In this document: in pieces, positions 1-7,454 of the stretch
Layout of the letters: each line of letters begins with the position of its first letter
Numbering within the stretch: position 1 is the stretch's first letter
Assembly: GCA_021161055.1 (NCBI GenBank)
Contig: JAGHBI010000103.1
Location: 1 to 16,286, forward strand
DNA from: Candidatus Iainarchaeum sp.
Lineage (GTDB): Archaea > Iainarchaeota > Iainarchaeia > Iainarchaeales > DTGL01
Reading direction: 5' to 3'
DNA: 16,286 nucleotides
Program-made: the position numbers and the translations under genes
The notes under the pieces: model-generated
Seen by the model: only the letters and a program-made list of their open reading frames with translations
Database searches by the model: none
Told to the model about the DNA's origin: nothing

Positions 1-59
1 GGATAATATTACTATAATGCAGATACTGTAATAACTTTACATGATTTTGATTGAGGGCA
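1..59. other. Left-edge non-coding flank
   Basis: A/T-rich stretch downstream of the Cys-repeat gene. I see no gene, tRNA or clear repeat in it. Confidence 0.5.
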
Positions 60-1385
60 CTATCTTCCAACTTTGCTCAAACAGCTTTCCCTTCTCTCCT
101 CTTGAGAAATCATGTTGCAGATTTCAATAGCTTCGTTTTTATTGATGGCTTTGACTTCCTCAGCAAGTTTGCTCAAGCACACACCTTGGTAAAATTGGAA
201 CAATATTTCTTTGCATAAACTGATCGCTTTTTCTGAGCCATATCTTTTCCACAGGAATTTTATATTATGAAGTATGCACACCTCTCTAACTTTCATGTAG
301 GGATATCCATGACCATATTCTATTGAAGAAGTGATTTTGTTGCAGTCTTTGGCAATGTAATAGCATAAATCTCTTTTTGTAAGGTTTTCAAATTTTTCAC
401 AGTGAGGTTCTATTGGCACTTCTTTTTCATCCCAGTCAGAATAGATAATGCAATCTATGATATCCTTTTTTTCTTCCAATTTGAGACATACGTAAGGATC
501 GTTCTTGAGGGCGGACACCTTTGCATAACATCTGATCCTGTTCTCGCCTGCTAACAAATCACAGCTGTTTTCATCTTTCAGATTGTTTGCTATATCACTT
601 ATGCACCTTTCTTTTCTTTCAGCATCTTCAATTTTCGTGCATAACTTCGCATCATTTCTATCAAGGGCGAGTTCAAGATAACACGTGTCATAGCACGAAC
701 CACTCCAATATTTTGGTTTTGGATATTTTTTAAGAGCTTCACATGCTTTGGGGTTATTGTTAGCAATCGCGGACTTCGTATAAAAGTCGCAGTAACATGT
801 GTATTTGTAAGCCCCAGCAGAATCTAAAATTTCACACACTGAACTATCGTTGCTTTCCTTTAATTCGGTTTTTTCGATCGTTTTCCTTACCTCCCTCATA
901 ATGTTTTGAATTTGAATAGGCCCTGCGGTGCCATATAGCCTGACACTTTTTTCCTTTCCATCGATTTTTAAGGAAACATCTGTGCCCGGGAGGTCCAGAA
1001 TCGCGAGGTCTTCATAGCTGTCTTGCAAATCAAAGAAATTGTTTGCTTTGAATACTTCTAAAAGTCTTTTCACATCATCTTCACTTATTTTTCCTTCTTT
1101 AAATTCTGATGTGAAGCGGTCCCTATTATACAATATAACCTGTTTTACGGTTCCATTTCCAAAAATGGTAACCTTGCTAATGATAAGGGGAGATAGACCA
1201 CCACCCGTTGATAGGGAGATTCTTACGCTTTCAAGGGAGTACTCTTCTGGGAAACCTGTAGAAGAATCCTCCGCCCTCCTTTCCATGGATAGGATGGCAT
1301 ATGCTGCAATCAAAACAACTGCAACAATCCCTACAATTAGAAGATACGCTATCTTTGTTCTTCCATGCATCATACCAGAAATCAC
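60..1385 (-). CDS. Membrane-anchored Cys-pair repeat protein (function unknown)
   Basis: Specific function not recognised. The 441-residue product has a short N-terminus, one hydrophobic segment at about residues 12-33 and then a long region predicted to lie outside the membrane. Residues about 50-170 are a beta-rich module with the pattern of a DUF6438-like domain; this match is from memory and weak. Residues 184-441 hold all 20 cysteines, mostly as pairs 10-14 residues apart (C-x2-I/L ... R/K-x2-C-x3-A/L) repeated about eight times, so the region looks like tandem helical hairpins possibly held by disulfides. Such Cys-pair repeats occur in predicted exported proteins of DPANN-type archaea. 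The chosen start is GTG, because a TATA-like element (about 1406-1420) lies 27 bases upstream of it, which fits a leaderless transcript; ATG codons five and six codons later are alternatives. The gene lies 41 bases after alaS on the same strand and may be co-transcribed or independent. Confidence 0.8.
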   Translation of the reverse strand: MISGMMHGRTKIAYLLIVGIVAVVLIAAYAILSMERRAEDSSTGFPEEYSLESVRISLSTGGGLSPLIISKVTIFGNGTVKQVILYNRDRFTSEFKEGKISEDDVKRLLEVFKANNFFDLQDSYEDLAILDLPGTDVSLKIDGKEKSVRLYGTAGPIQIQNIMREVRKTIEKTELKESNDSSVCEILDSAGAYKYTCYCDFYTKSAIANNNPKACEALKKYPKPKYWSGSCYDTCYLELALDRNDAKLCTKIEDAERKERCISDIANNLKDENSCDLLAGENRIRCYAKVSALKNDPYVCLKLEEKKDIIDCIIYSDWDEKEVPIEPHCEKFENLTKRDLCYYIAKDCNKITSSIEYGHGYPYMKVREVCILHNIKFLWKRYGSEKAISLCKEILFQFYQGVCLSKLAEEVKAINKNEAIEICNMISQEERRESCLSKVGR

Positions 1386-1405
1386 ACTAAAATAATCAAC
1401 TCTAA

Positions 1406-1420
1406 GTTATTAAAAATATT
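1406..1420 (-). promoter_or_regulatory. TATA-like element before the Cys-repeat gene
   Basis: An A/T-only stretch reading TTTTTAATAA on the minus strand is centred about 27 bases upstream of the GTG at 1385. This is the usual archaeal TATA-to-start distance for a leaderless gene. It lies just beyond the alaS stop codon. Visual call only. Confidence 0.4.
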
Positions 1421-1426
1421 ATGGCA

Positions 1427-4108
1427 TCATTTTCCTTTATTTAATAAAAAGCCTCTTACCTTCCCGCTGTCAGCTTTCCCAACAGCCATTCTCTGGCTGC
1501 CGCCACCTTTCCCATTCAGCTTTTGCAATATTTTTTGCAGTTCTTGGTTTGCATTCCTCCCAGAGTGCTCAGCACAGAATACAACCAAGTTGCTATTGGA
1601 GCCAAGAATCAGCATTGCATCCTTCCTTTCAGCAAGCACCGCATTACCAATATCTATCAGCTGCTTTGTATCAAGACCTTCAAAGTATGCCTTTATCACT
1701 TTTTCTTTGCTTGCGATCAGGTCTTTGCATGCTAACCTGGCAATTGTTTCGCTGGCTTTTTCAAGCTTTTTGCGTAGCTCTTTCCACTCGCTAAAAAAGC
1801 GCTCGGAAGCCTTTGGGAGTTCATGAGGTTGCACAGCTAACTTGCTTGCAGCCTCCTCTAACAATTTTTCCTTTTGTTGCACATGCTTCAGTGCTTCCAG
1901 ACCACATACAAATGTTAATCGCTCCACACCATCCTGTACGCCCTCGCGCTTTATTATCTTGAAAAATCCTATGTCAGAGGTTTTAAGCACGTGAGTGCCG
2001 CCACAAGCCTCAACATCGATGCCAGGGATTTCAACTATCCTCAAAACCTTGCCTGGAACATAGCCGCCTTGGTAAAGAGTAAAACCATATTTCTGTTCAG
2101 CTTCGTTTCTTGGCATAAAAAACGTTTTCACTGGAATATCTGCTAATATGAGCTCGTTCACCATCCGCTCGAGCTCAGCGATCTGTTCCTTTGTAATGCG
2201 CTTGTAATGCGTTACATCCAAGTGTGCTTTATCTACATCCTTATGGGCGCCTGCCTGCCATATATGCTTTCCTAAAAGCCTTTTACAGCATGCATTCAGC
2301 AAATGCGTTGCTGTATGATGCCTCATGAGCTGTTTTCTTCGCTCCATATCGATTTCGCCGCTGACCTGCATGCCCACCTTGAACTTTTCAGGTTTTGCAA
2401 CCTTGTGCAAGATTACGCCTTCATGCTTCTCAACACTGAGCACTGCAACACCATTCAATGTGCCAGTATCATGTTCTTGGCCGCCCGCTGTGGGATAGAA
2501 TGCTGTTTTATCCAGTACGATGCCATTAGATTCAATGCCAATGACTTTTGCCTTGAAACTTTTTTTAAGCGGGTCTTCGTAGTAGAGCTCTTTTGTTTTC
2601 GCATACTCTCTTGAAAGTTCAATTTTTCGCTCTTCACCTGCCTCTCTTTCATTCTTTTTTGCTATTAGGTAGTAAAAGTTCTCCGGAACCTCTATCTTTA
2701 TGCCGTGCTTCGAAGCCTCCTTTTCTATGAGCTCTGGCGCAATGCCATGGCTCTCATAGAGCATTATCAATTCATCTGTGCTTGGTCGCTTGCCCTTCTT
2801 TGCCTTCTCAACAAGTGCAACAATCTTCTGTCCTGCTTTTTGCTTAAGCAGTTCGTTCTTTTTTCGTTCTTCTGCGATTACATCGATTGTTGATTGCACA
2901 CCCTCAAGCAGGGTTTCATCCAGGTCTTTCAAAGCTTGCGCATGGAGCTCCACAATGCCCGGAATATCAAGCCTTAAATCGAATTCCTCATTGAAAGCGA
3001 AAAGCCGCCTGAGCAGGATGCGCAGGTTGTAACCGCCACCGCTATTGCTTGGAAGCATACCGTCGGTTATTGCGTAAAGCAATGCTTTGAGGTGGTCTGC
3101 ACATGCGTAAAGCGCCTGCAGTGGTCTTATTGCCTGCTCAAACTCCTTTTCACTCAACCCAATGCTTTCCAGTATTTTTGCTCTTTTTTCCTTCAGCATA
3201 CCATCCTCAACATTAAGTGTGCCACCAAGCTTTGCAAACTCCGCAAACGTTTTCTTATCATAGGTAATTCCCGAATCCTTCAGCATCTTTTTCATTACTT
3301 CCTCAAAAACAACATCGTAGCTTGTTGGTGTTCCATTGGTGTACCATGCTAGGCGCTCCAAGCCAGCGCCCATATCGATTACCTTTGTTTTCAATTCCTC
3401 ATAGCCGCTAGCGGTCTCTCTAAACTGCATAAATACGCAATTGCCAAGTTCAACGCCATTGGCGCAGTACTCAACACTTGGCCCAAATGTGCCGCCGCCA
3501 GCCCAAACATCCTCCTGAAAGCACAGTTCTTCCTCTGGAACGCCAATAACCTTCGTTAGATAGTTATAATCATGCATTAAAGCTTCATTCTTCCAGTAAA
3601 AGAGACCGGTTTTTCTTGAATTGAATGCGTGTTGTCCAAACATAATAAATGCTGTATAGTGCTGCCCTGTAACCCCAACATTTTGCAGGTCCTTGAAACG
3701 CAAGCATGGCTGGGGTACAACTAAAGGATTGGCTATGGGTTCAAGCTCACCGCTCACCACATATGGTTGAAAATCAATAATCGAAGCGTTTGTGAAATAG
3801 AGGTCGTCTCTCCAGCGAGCCACTACAGGGTAGCGAGCAATGCTCTTGTGCCCGTTCTTTTCAAAATAACGCTCGATCGCTTTCCATGTTTCCACATAGC
3901 TATAACCCTTAGTTTTTTTTCCAATGAAACTAAAGCCAACGCAGCTTGAATCAGCGCAGATATCGCGATCAGCATTTAAAGTCCAGAAGTAACGCTTGCA
4001 CTTTTTGCACTGTTTTCTAACAAAACCCTTTTCCACCAAGAATTCCACTTTATAATGCTTCTTCCATTCGCTGGCGAATTTTCGCCTTAGCGCTTCCTTT
4101 GAAACCAT
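1427..4108 (-). CDS. alaS: Alanyl-tRNA synthetase, archaeal type
   Basis: Charges tRNA-Ala with alanine in the cytoplasm and hydrolyses mischarged Ser- or Gly-tRNA-Ala. The 893-residue product is full length for archaeal AlaRS. An N-terminal Cys4 motif, C34-x2-C37 and C51-x4-C56, marks the archaeal form. The class II catalytic core (about 60-370) includes RFKDLQNVG and VWAGGGTFGPS, followed by the tRNA-recognition helices with GGYNLRILLRRL near 358-369. The editing domain carries H598-x3-H602 and C702-x3-H706, the four zinc ligands of the AlaX/ThrRS-SAD family, so editing should be intact. The C-terminal DHHA1-like C-Ala domain has the glycine-rich GGGS. The start is ATG, with a TATA element centred 27 bases upstream and no Shine-Dalgarno site, suggesting a leaderless mRNA. 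The gene is divergent from rpl10e. No anomaly is seen in the reading frame. Confidence 0.98.
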   Translation of the reverse strand: MVSKEALRRKFASEWKKHYKVEFLVEKGFVRKQCKKCKRYFWTLNADRDICADSSCVGFSFIGKKTKGYSYVETWKAIERYFEKNGHKSIARYPVVARWRDDLYFTNASIIDFQPYVVSGELEPIANPLVVPQPCLRFKDLQNVGVTGQHYTAFIMFGQHAFNSRKTGLFYWKNEALMHDYNYLTKVIGVPEEELCFQEDVWAGGGTFGPSVEYCANGVELGNCVFMQFRETASGYEELKTKVIDMGAGLERLAWYTNGTPTSYDVVFEEVMKKMLKDSGITYDKKTFAEFAKLGGTLNVEDGMLKEKRAKILESIGLSEKEFEQAIRPLQALYACADHLKALLYAITDGMLPSNSGGGYNLRILLRRLFAFNEEFDLRLDIPGIVELHAQALKDLDETLLEGVQSTIDVIAEERKKNELLKQKAGQKIVALVEKAKKGKRPSTDELIMLYESHGIAPELIEKEASKHGIKIEVPENFYYLIAKKNEREAGEERKIELSREYAKTKELYYEDPLKKSFKAKVIGIESNGIVLDKTAFYPTAGGQEHDTGTLNGVAVLSVEKHEGVILHKVAKPEKFKVGMQVSGEIDMERRKQLMRHHTATHLLNACCKRLLGKHIWQAGAHKDVDKAHLDVTHYKRITKEQIAELERMVNELILADIPVKTFFMPRNEAEQKYGFTLYQGGYVPGKVLRIVEIPGIDVEACGGTHVLKTSDIGFFKIIKREGVQDGVERLTFVCGLEALKHVQQKEKLLEEAASKLAVQPHELPKASERFFSEWKELRKKLEKASETIARLACKDLIASKEKVIKAYFEGLDTKQLIDIGNAVLAERKDAMLILGSNSNLVVFCAEHSGRNANQELQKILQKLNGKGGGSQRMAVGKADSGKVRGFLLNKGK

Positions 4109-4139
4109 AGCAAATAATTTGCCAGCAAATAATTAAATC
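4109..4139 (-). promoter_or_regulatory. alaS core promoter with an 11-base direct repeat
   Basis: On the minus strand GATTTAATT (plus 4131-4139) is a TATA box centred 27 bases before the alaS ATG. The 11-mer AGCAAATAATT occurs twice in direct orientation on the plus strand (4109-4119 and 4124-4134), 15 bases apart. The two copies cover the space from the TATA box to the start codon. A regulator-binding role is possible but unproven; A/T-rich sequence makes chance repeats likely. Confidence 0.45.
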
Positions 4140-4255
4140 CTTTTTCTACCTTGGAAATTTCAATCCTATTAGCCTCCTTGATGAGATGCGAAAAATATTA
4201 GATATTTTACCACAACCATTATGCAGCGGAAATAAAAACATTTTGCTAAAACATC

Positions 4256-4267
4256 AATATTTAAAAA
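4256..4267 (+). promoter_or_regulatory. TATA box of rpl10e
   Basis: ATATTTAAAA lies about 55 bases before the rpl10e ATG. It predicts transcription start near 4287 and a leader of about 30 bases carrying the Shine-Dalgarno site AAAGGTG at 4304-4310. The remainder of the alaS/rpl10e intergenic region shows nothing else I can name. Confidence 0.5.
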
Positions 4268-4316
4268 ACAATGCCAGAAGTTATTCTATAGTAGCCTATT
4301 TTTAAAGGTGTACTCT

Positions 4317-5015
4317 ATGGGTTTGCGTCCTGCAAGGTGTTATACGAGCATAAAGCAAAGGCCATACACTCGCATAGCCATCACTGTGCACGACAAGAAT
4401 TACGTTGGGACGGTTCCCCCTTTAAGGATAAGACAGTTTAATATGGGAAATCCACGCAAGAGATACTCGCGTATAGTTGACCTTATTGCAGAGGAAAGCG
4501 TGCAAATAAGAGATAATGCGATAGAGGCTGCAAGGGTATCGATAAACAGGTTTTTGATCAAGAATGTTGGTAAGGACAACTATTTCATGCGCATACGTGT
4601 GTATCCGCACCAAATCTTGCGAGAGCATAAGCAGGCACAGGGTGCAGGTGCAGACCGTGTTTCACAGGGAATGAGCCACGCATTTGGAAAGCCTATTGGC
4701 AGAGCCGTGCGTGTTAGAAAGGGAACGGTTATAATGAGCGTGCTTGCAATGGTTGAGCACGTTGATATTGTGCGCAAAGCACTGCTCAGAGCAAAGGCGA
4801 AGTTTCCGTGCGAGATCAGTGTAAGAGTTCACAAGGATATCGATTCCATAGGCACAAGACCAAGGCATGTGATAGAAGAGGTTGTGGAAGAGGTAAAGCC
4901 TGAGGAGAAAGAGGAGGAAAAGGCAGAGGCTGGCGAAGAGAAGAAGGAAGAAACCAAAGAAGAGGGCAAAGAGGAAACCAAAGAGAAAGCAGAGGGAAAA
5001 GAGGAAAAGAAGTAA
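4317..5015 (+). CDS. rpl10e: 50S ribosomal protein L10e (uL16 family)
   Basis: Large-subunit ribosomal protein of the L16/L10e family, which sits near the A-site tRNA elbow and is added late in 50S assembly. The N-terminus MGLRPARCYT is the family signature. The core (residues 1-185) contains VRVRKGTVIMSV and a region rich in conserved basic and Gly residues. ATG at 4317 is chosen over the in-frame GTG at 4308 because AAAGGTG (4304-4310) is a Shine-Dalgarno site six bases before it and the family begins MGLRP. The product is 232 residues, whereas archaeal L10e is usually about 170-180. The excess is a tail from about residue 186 made almost wholly of Glu, Lys and a few Ala, Thr and Gly, probably disordered. 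The gene appears monocistronic, with T-runs after the stop. Confidence 0.97.
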   Translation: MGLRPARCYTSIKQRPYTRIAITVHDKNYVGTVPPLRIRQFNMGNPRKRYSRIVDLIAEESVQIRDNAIEAARVSINRFLIKNVGKDNYFMRIRVYPHQILREHKQAQGAGADRVSQGMSHAFGKPIGRAVRVRKGTVIMSVLAMVEHVDIVRKALLRAKAKFPCEISVRVHKDIDSIGTRPRHVIEEVVEEVKPEEKEEEKAEAGEEKKEETKEEGKEETKEKAEGKEEKK

Positions 5016-5016
5016 C

Positions 5017-5057
5017 GTTTTTCTTTCCATAACCTTCGTTTACGTTTTCTATTTTTA
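5017..5057 (+). terminator. T-rich terminator region after rpl10e
   Basis: GTTTTTCTTTCC immediately follows the rpl10e stop codon, and a second run TTTTCTATTTTT follows some 20 bases later. Oligo-T tracts on the coding strand are sufficient for archaeal intrinsic termination. The A-run near 5057-5061 gives a T-run on the minus strand that could likewise end the tRNA-Cys transcript. Confidence 0.45.
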
Positions 5058-5090
5058 AAAACGCTTAGAAACAGGTGTACAGAGCTTTTA

Positions 5091-5161
5091 AGCGGGAGGG
5101 GGGAGTCGAACCCCCGTAACTCGGTCTGCAGCCGTGTGCATCGCCGTTCTGCCACTCCCGC
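5091..5161 (-). tRNA. tRNA-Cys (anticodon GCA)
   Basis: A cloverleaf folds on the minus strand. Acceptor is GCGGGAG/CTCCCGC, the D stem is GCA(G)/TGC, the anticodon loop CTGCAGA gives GCA, and the T arm is GGGGG-TTCGACT-CCCCC. The unpaired 3' base is U73, which is the universal cysteine identity discriminator and confirms the assignment. No CCA is encoded. One oddity is an A28-A42 mismatch in the otherwise paired anticodon stem. No intron. The gene lies between the Mre11-like gene (same strand, upstream) and rpl10e (convergent). Confidence 0.95.
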
Positions 5162-5215
5162 AATCAGGAAAACCTACGGTTTTCCCGATACCTTTTCCCT
5201 TTCTACATATAAAAT
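5162..5215 (-). promoter_or_regulatory. tRNA-Cys promoter and leader hairpin
   Basis: On the minus strand TTTTATAT (plus about 5207-5214) is a good TATA box, predicting a start near 5184. The sequence from there to the tRNA contains a perfect 8-bp inverted repeat GGAAAACC/GGTTTTCC with a 3-base loop (5167-5185), ending six bases before the mature 5' end. It would form the whole 5' leader of the pre-tRNA. It could alternatively be part of the 3' end of the upstream nuclease transcript, though no T-tract follows it. Confidence 0.45.
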
Positions 5216-5218
5216 TAT

Positions 5219-6475
5219 TCAAAACTGTTTTTTAATCTTTTCAGCGCTCTCTTGTGCGGTAATAAGCAGCTCTCTCGCCTTTTCCACATCGTTGTTTTCA
5301 AGGAGCTTGAAAACTCTCCTCACATCGAATGCGTTGTTAAAATCTGTTTCTGCCAGATTTTTCTCAAGAATATCGAAGCCAAGCTCTATTATCGATTTTC
5401 TCTGCTTCTGCAAGTCACTGAGCTCTGCCAGCTTTTTGGTGAATGATTCCTGAAAAAAGCTACTATCAACAGATATCAGCGCTTTATCCTCAAACTCCTT
5501 AATAATGCTTTTTATATCGATGTTTTCCTGCGAATGCCCTTTCGCCAGCGAACCAAGCAGCTTTATCTTTATTAATGGTTTTTTTGCATGCGGTTTCTCA
5601 ACGAGCTGAGAGAGCCTTTCTTTGAGCGCCTTCAAAACCTCTTCAACGCTAGCATTTTCGAACTCAATCTTTTCATAAATAAAAGGCCTTTGGTTTGGCA
5701 GAGCACAGAACTCGAGCTTTTTTGTTTTTGTTTCTATTATGTAGAAACCTTTGGGTTTTTTTGCCTCAAGCCTTTTCATCTGTGTTATTATGGTTGAGCC
5801 AGGCAGCACTAAATGCCTGCTCCCTTCAACAAGCTCGTTCTGCCAGTGAAGGTGTCCATCCACTATAATATCAAACCCTTCCGGCAGGGAATCGATGCTC
5901 AGTGTTGCAATCATCTCATCATCGAAGGGCAGAAATTCCTTCAGTGATTGGTGCAATACAAGTATGTTGAATGCGTTCTGTTCTGGTTTTGGATTCCAGA
6001 GCTTCAATGCATCCAACGCCTTTTTTTCAGGGACGCCGCCAAGCCCATGTACAACAATTCTTTCGTTCTGGGCTTCGATTATTGCTTTTGCAGCATGCAG
6101 ATACACTATGAAACCAGCGCTTTCGAAAAGCTGCAAATAGTTCACATAATCGCGAGCTCTGAATTCGTGCGTGCCGTGGATTGCAATTACTGGAACGCCT
6201 TTAAGTGAAATTGTTTCACTTTGTGTACGAGCAACCTTCTTTATGTGCGTGCTCTTTTCGTTCGCGTTTCTTGCAAGCGAGAAGATTGTAAACGCTTCCA
6301 GCAGGGTTTCCGCATTCGGAACCTCTTTATCAAAAATATCACCGCTTATAATTATAAGCTCCGCGCCTTTTTCCAGAGCGAGTTGCATTGCTTGCATAGC
6401 ATTCTCAAACGCTTCGTTCTCTCTGCCAGCTTGCTTAAAACCCAGATGAAAATCCGATAGAAGAGCAATCTTCAT
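5219..6475 (-). CDS. Mre11/SbcD-like metallophosphoesterase (DNA repair nuclease)
   Basis: A calcineurin-like phosphoesterase of the Mre11/SbcD group, 418 residues. Known members use two Mn ions to cut DNA ends during double-strand break repair, together with the ATPase Rad50. Metal-binding motifs are in order: D8-F-H10-L-G, G45-D46-I-F-D, G101-T-H103-E, H175, and G207-H208-L-H210. The third motif is normally GNHD; here Thr102 replaces the bridging Asn and Glu replaces Asp, while the catalytic His is kept. Residues beyond about 260 form a C-terminal region with capping-domain character and a helical end that could hold a Rad50-binding segment. No rad50, herA or nurA lies within the window, unlike many archaea. 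ATG start with a TATA element centred about 27 bases upstream and no Shine-Dalgarno site. Another phosphoesterase role is possible. Confidence 0.85.
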   Translation of the reverse strand: MKIALLSDFHLGFKQAGRENEAFENAMQAMQLALEKGAELIIISGDIFDKEVPNAETLLEAFTIFSLARNANEKSTHIKKVARTQSETISLKGVPVIAIHGTHEFRARDYVNYLQLFESAGFIVYLHAAKAIIEAQNERIVVHGLGGVPEKKALDALKLWNPKPEQNAFNILVLHQSLKEFLPFDDEMIATLSIDSLPEGFDIIVDGHLHWQNELVEGSRHLVLPGSTIITQMKRLEAKKPKGFYIIETKTKKLEFCALPNQRPFIYEKIEFENASVEEVLKALKERLSQLVEKPHAKKPLIKIKLLGSLAKGHSQENIDIKSIIKEFEDKALISVDSSFFQESFTKKLAELSDLQKQRKSIIELGFDILEKNLAETDFNNAFDVRRVFKLLENNDVEKARELLITAQESAEKIKKQF

Positions 6476-6495
6476 ACTAGAAAAGTGAAAGGAAA

Positions 6496-6510
6496 TTTAA
6501 TTAAAAAGTG
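6496..6510 (-). promoter_or_regulatory. TATA element of the Mre11-like gene
   Basis: TTTTTAATTAAATTT on the minus strand is centred about 27 bases before the ATG at 6475. It lies in the 50-base gap after the ThiI-like gene, so the nuclease can be transcribed on its own as well as by read-through. Confidence 0.45.
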
Positions 6511-6525
6511 GCCTCCAGTAAATAT

Positions 6526-7434
6526 TCATCTTCCGCTTTTCACTCTTCTTATAAGTTCCTCAAGCATCTCTCTATCATAGAATAATAGGGGCCTCAATAC
6601 AGCCAGCTCTTTTTTCGAATCGAATTCTTTATAGTTGGCAAAAGCCTCTTTTGTTGTCTCCCTGTCAGCTGTTGCAAGTGCTATTATATTATACTTATTT
6701 ATAAGTTCCTCGAGCTCTTCCTCTTTGCTCAGAATAAACTTCCTGTAGGCGTTCCAAGGAATAAGATGCTTTACAATCCTTTCAACCTTCTCTTCGGGAC
6801 CTTTCACAACTGGGAAAACATTGCAGCCTTTTCTGAGCAAAAGCCAGGCGCATGCAAGCTCTTCCTCCTTTCCGTAGAAAAGCATAGCAACGCAGCCTTC
6901 AACACCTGTAGGTAAGCCAGCGAAGCATTTTACCTCATCCACATAGAAGTATGCCCTATCGTTGTGTATCTCCACATGAAGCGTTTTATCCGGATTCTTA
7001 AGGTCCACTTTAAGGCCATACTTCCTTACAATGTTGGCGCCAACCTTGCGTTCAACCTCCTGCGAGCTGAAATAATGCATTCCAACGCGAGAGCAATCAA
7101 CAGCAAAACTATCCTGCTTGCGAAACCTCCCCTCAAAGAAGCTTACCGCTTTTTCCACAAGCTCGCTAAGCTCAGAGAACTTGAGTTCATAGGCTAGTGC
7201 AACCGCATGCAGGCCAAAAACCTTCTGCAGTACTTTTGCACAGCTTTCCAAGTCCTTGGCATAAAGGAACATTCTGAGCCTGCCAAACACAAGCCTTTCA
7301 AACTCGATATTGTTCCTGTTCAGTGCGCACTTTATATTTTCGCGCAGTTTCTTCAGGAAGTAAAGCCTTGTTCTTTCACTCTTGAGAAAAACACTTGATG
7401 ATGGCTTTATAAGCAAAACATTCGGTTCAAGCAT
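6526..7434 (-). CDS. ThiI-like THUMP protein with a lost PP-loop
   Basis: 302 residues, resembling ThiI, the tRNA 4-thiouridine synthase, but shorter (ThiI is roughly 380-480). The N-terminal region with a ferredoxin-like fold (1-75) is followed by a THUMP RNA-binding domain (about 76-168: FGLHAVAL, VGANIVRKYG, LHVEIHNDRAYFYV). GLPTGVEGCVAMLF (173-186) then matches the ThiI junction GLPVGTSGKVLLLLSGG. Where ThiI has the ATP-binding loop SGGIDSPVA, this protein has YGKEEELAC (187-195). ALLVTGES-like and GQVAS segments are replaced by ALATADRETTKEA, but LAVLRPLLFYDREMLEELIRR near the end still fits ThiI's VLRPL-x3-DK. A catalytically dead, RNA-binding paralogue is therefore likely. ATG start with a TATA element about 31 bases upstream and no Shine-Dalgarno site; divergent from acs. 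Confidence 0.8.
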   Translation of the reverse strand: MLEPNVLLIKPSSSVFLKSERTRLYFLKKLRENIKCALNRNNIEFERLVFGRLRMFLYAKDLESCAKVLQKVFGLHAVALAYELKFSELSELVEKAVSFFEGRFRKQDSFAVDCSRVGMHYFSSQEVERKVGANIVRKYGLKVDLKNPDKTLHVEIHNDRAYFYVDEVKCFAGLPTGVEGCVAMLFYGKEEELACAWLLLRKGCNVFPVVKGPEEKVERIVKHLIPWNAYRKFILSKEEELEELINKYNIIALATADRETTKEAFANYKEFDSKKELAVLRPLLFYDREMLEELIRRVKSGR

Positions 7435-7454
7435 AAAAAAGCTAGGAGGGGAAG

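Noticed and set aside
4829..5155. Minus-strand open frame rich in Ser/Phe
   Set aside because: Its Ser-rich part is the antisense of the Glu/Lys tail of L10e and its N-terminal part is the tRNA-Cys gene.
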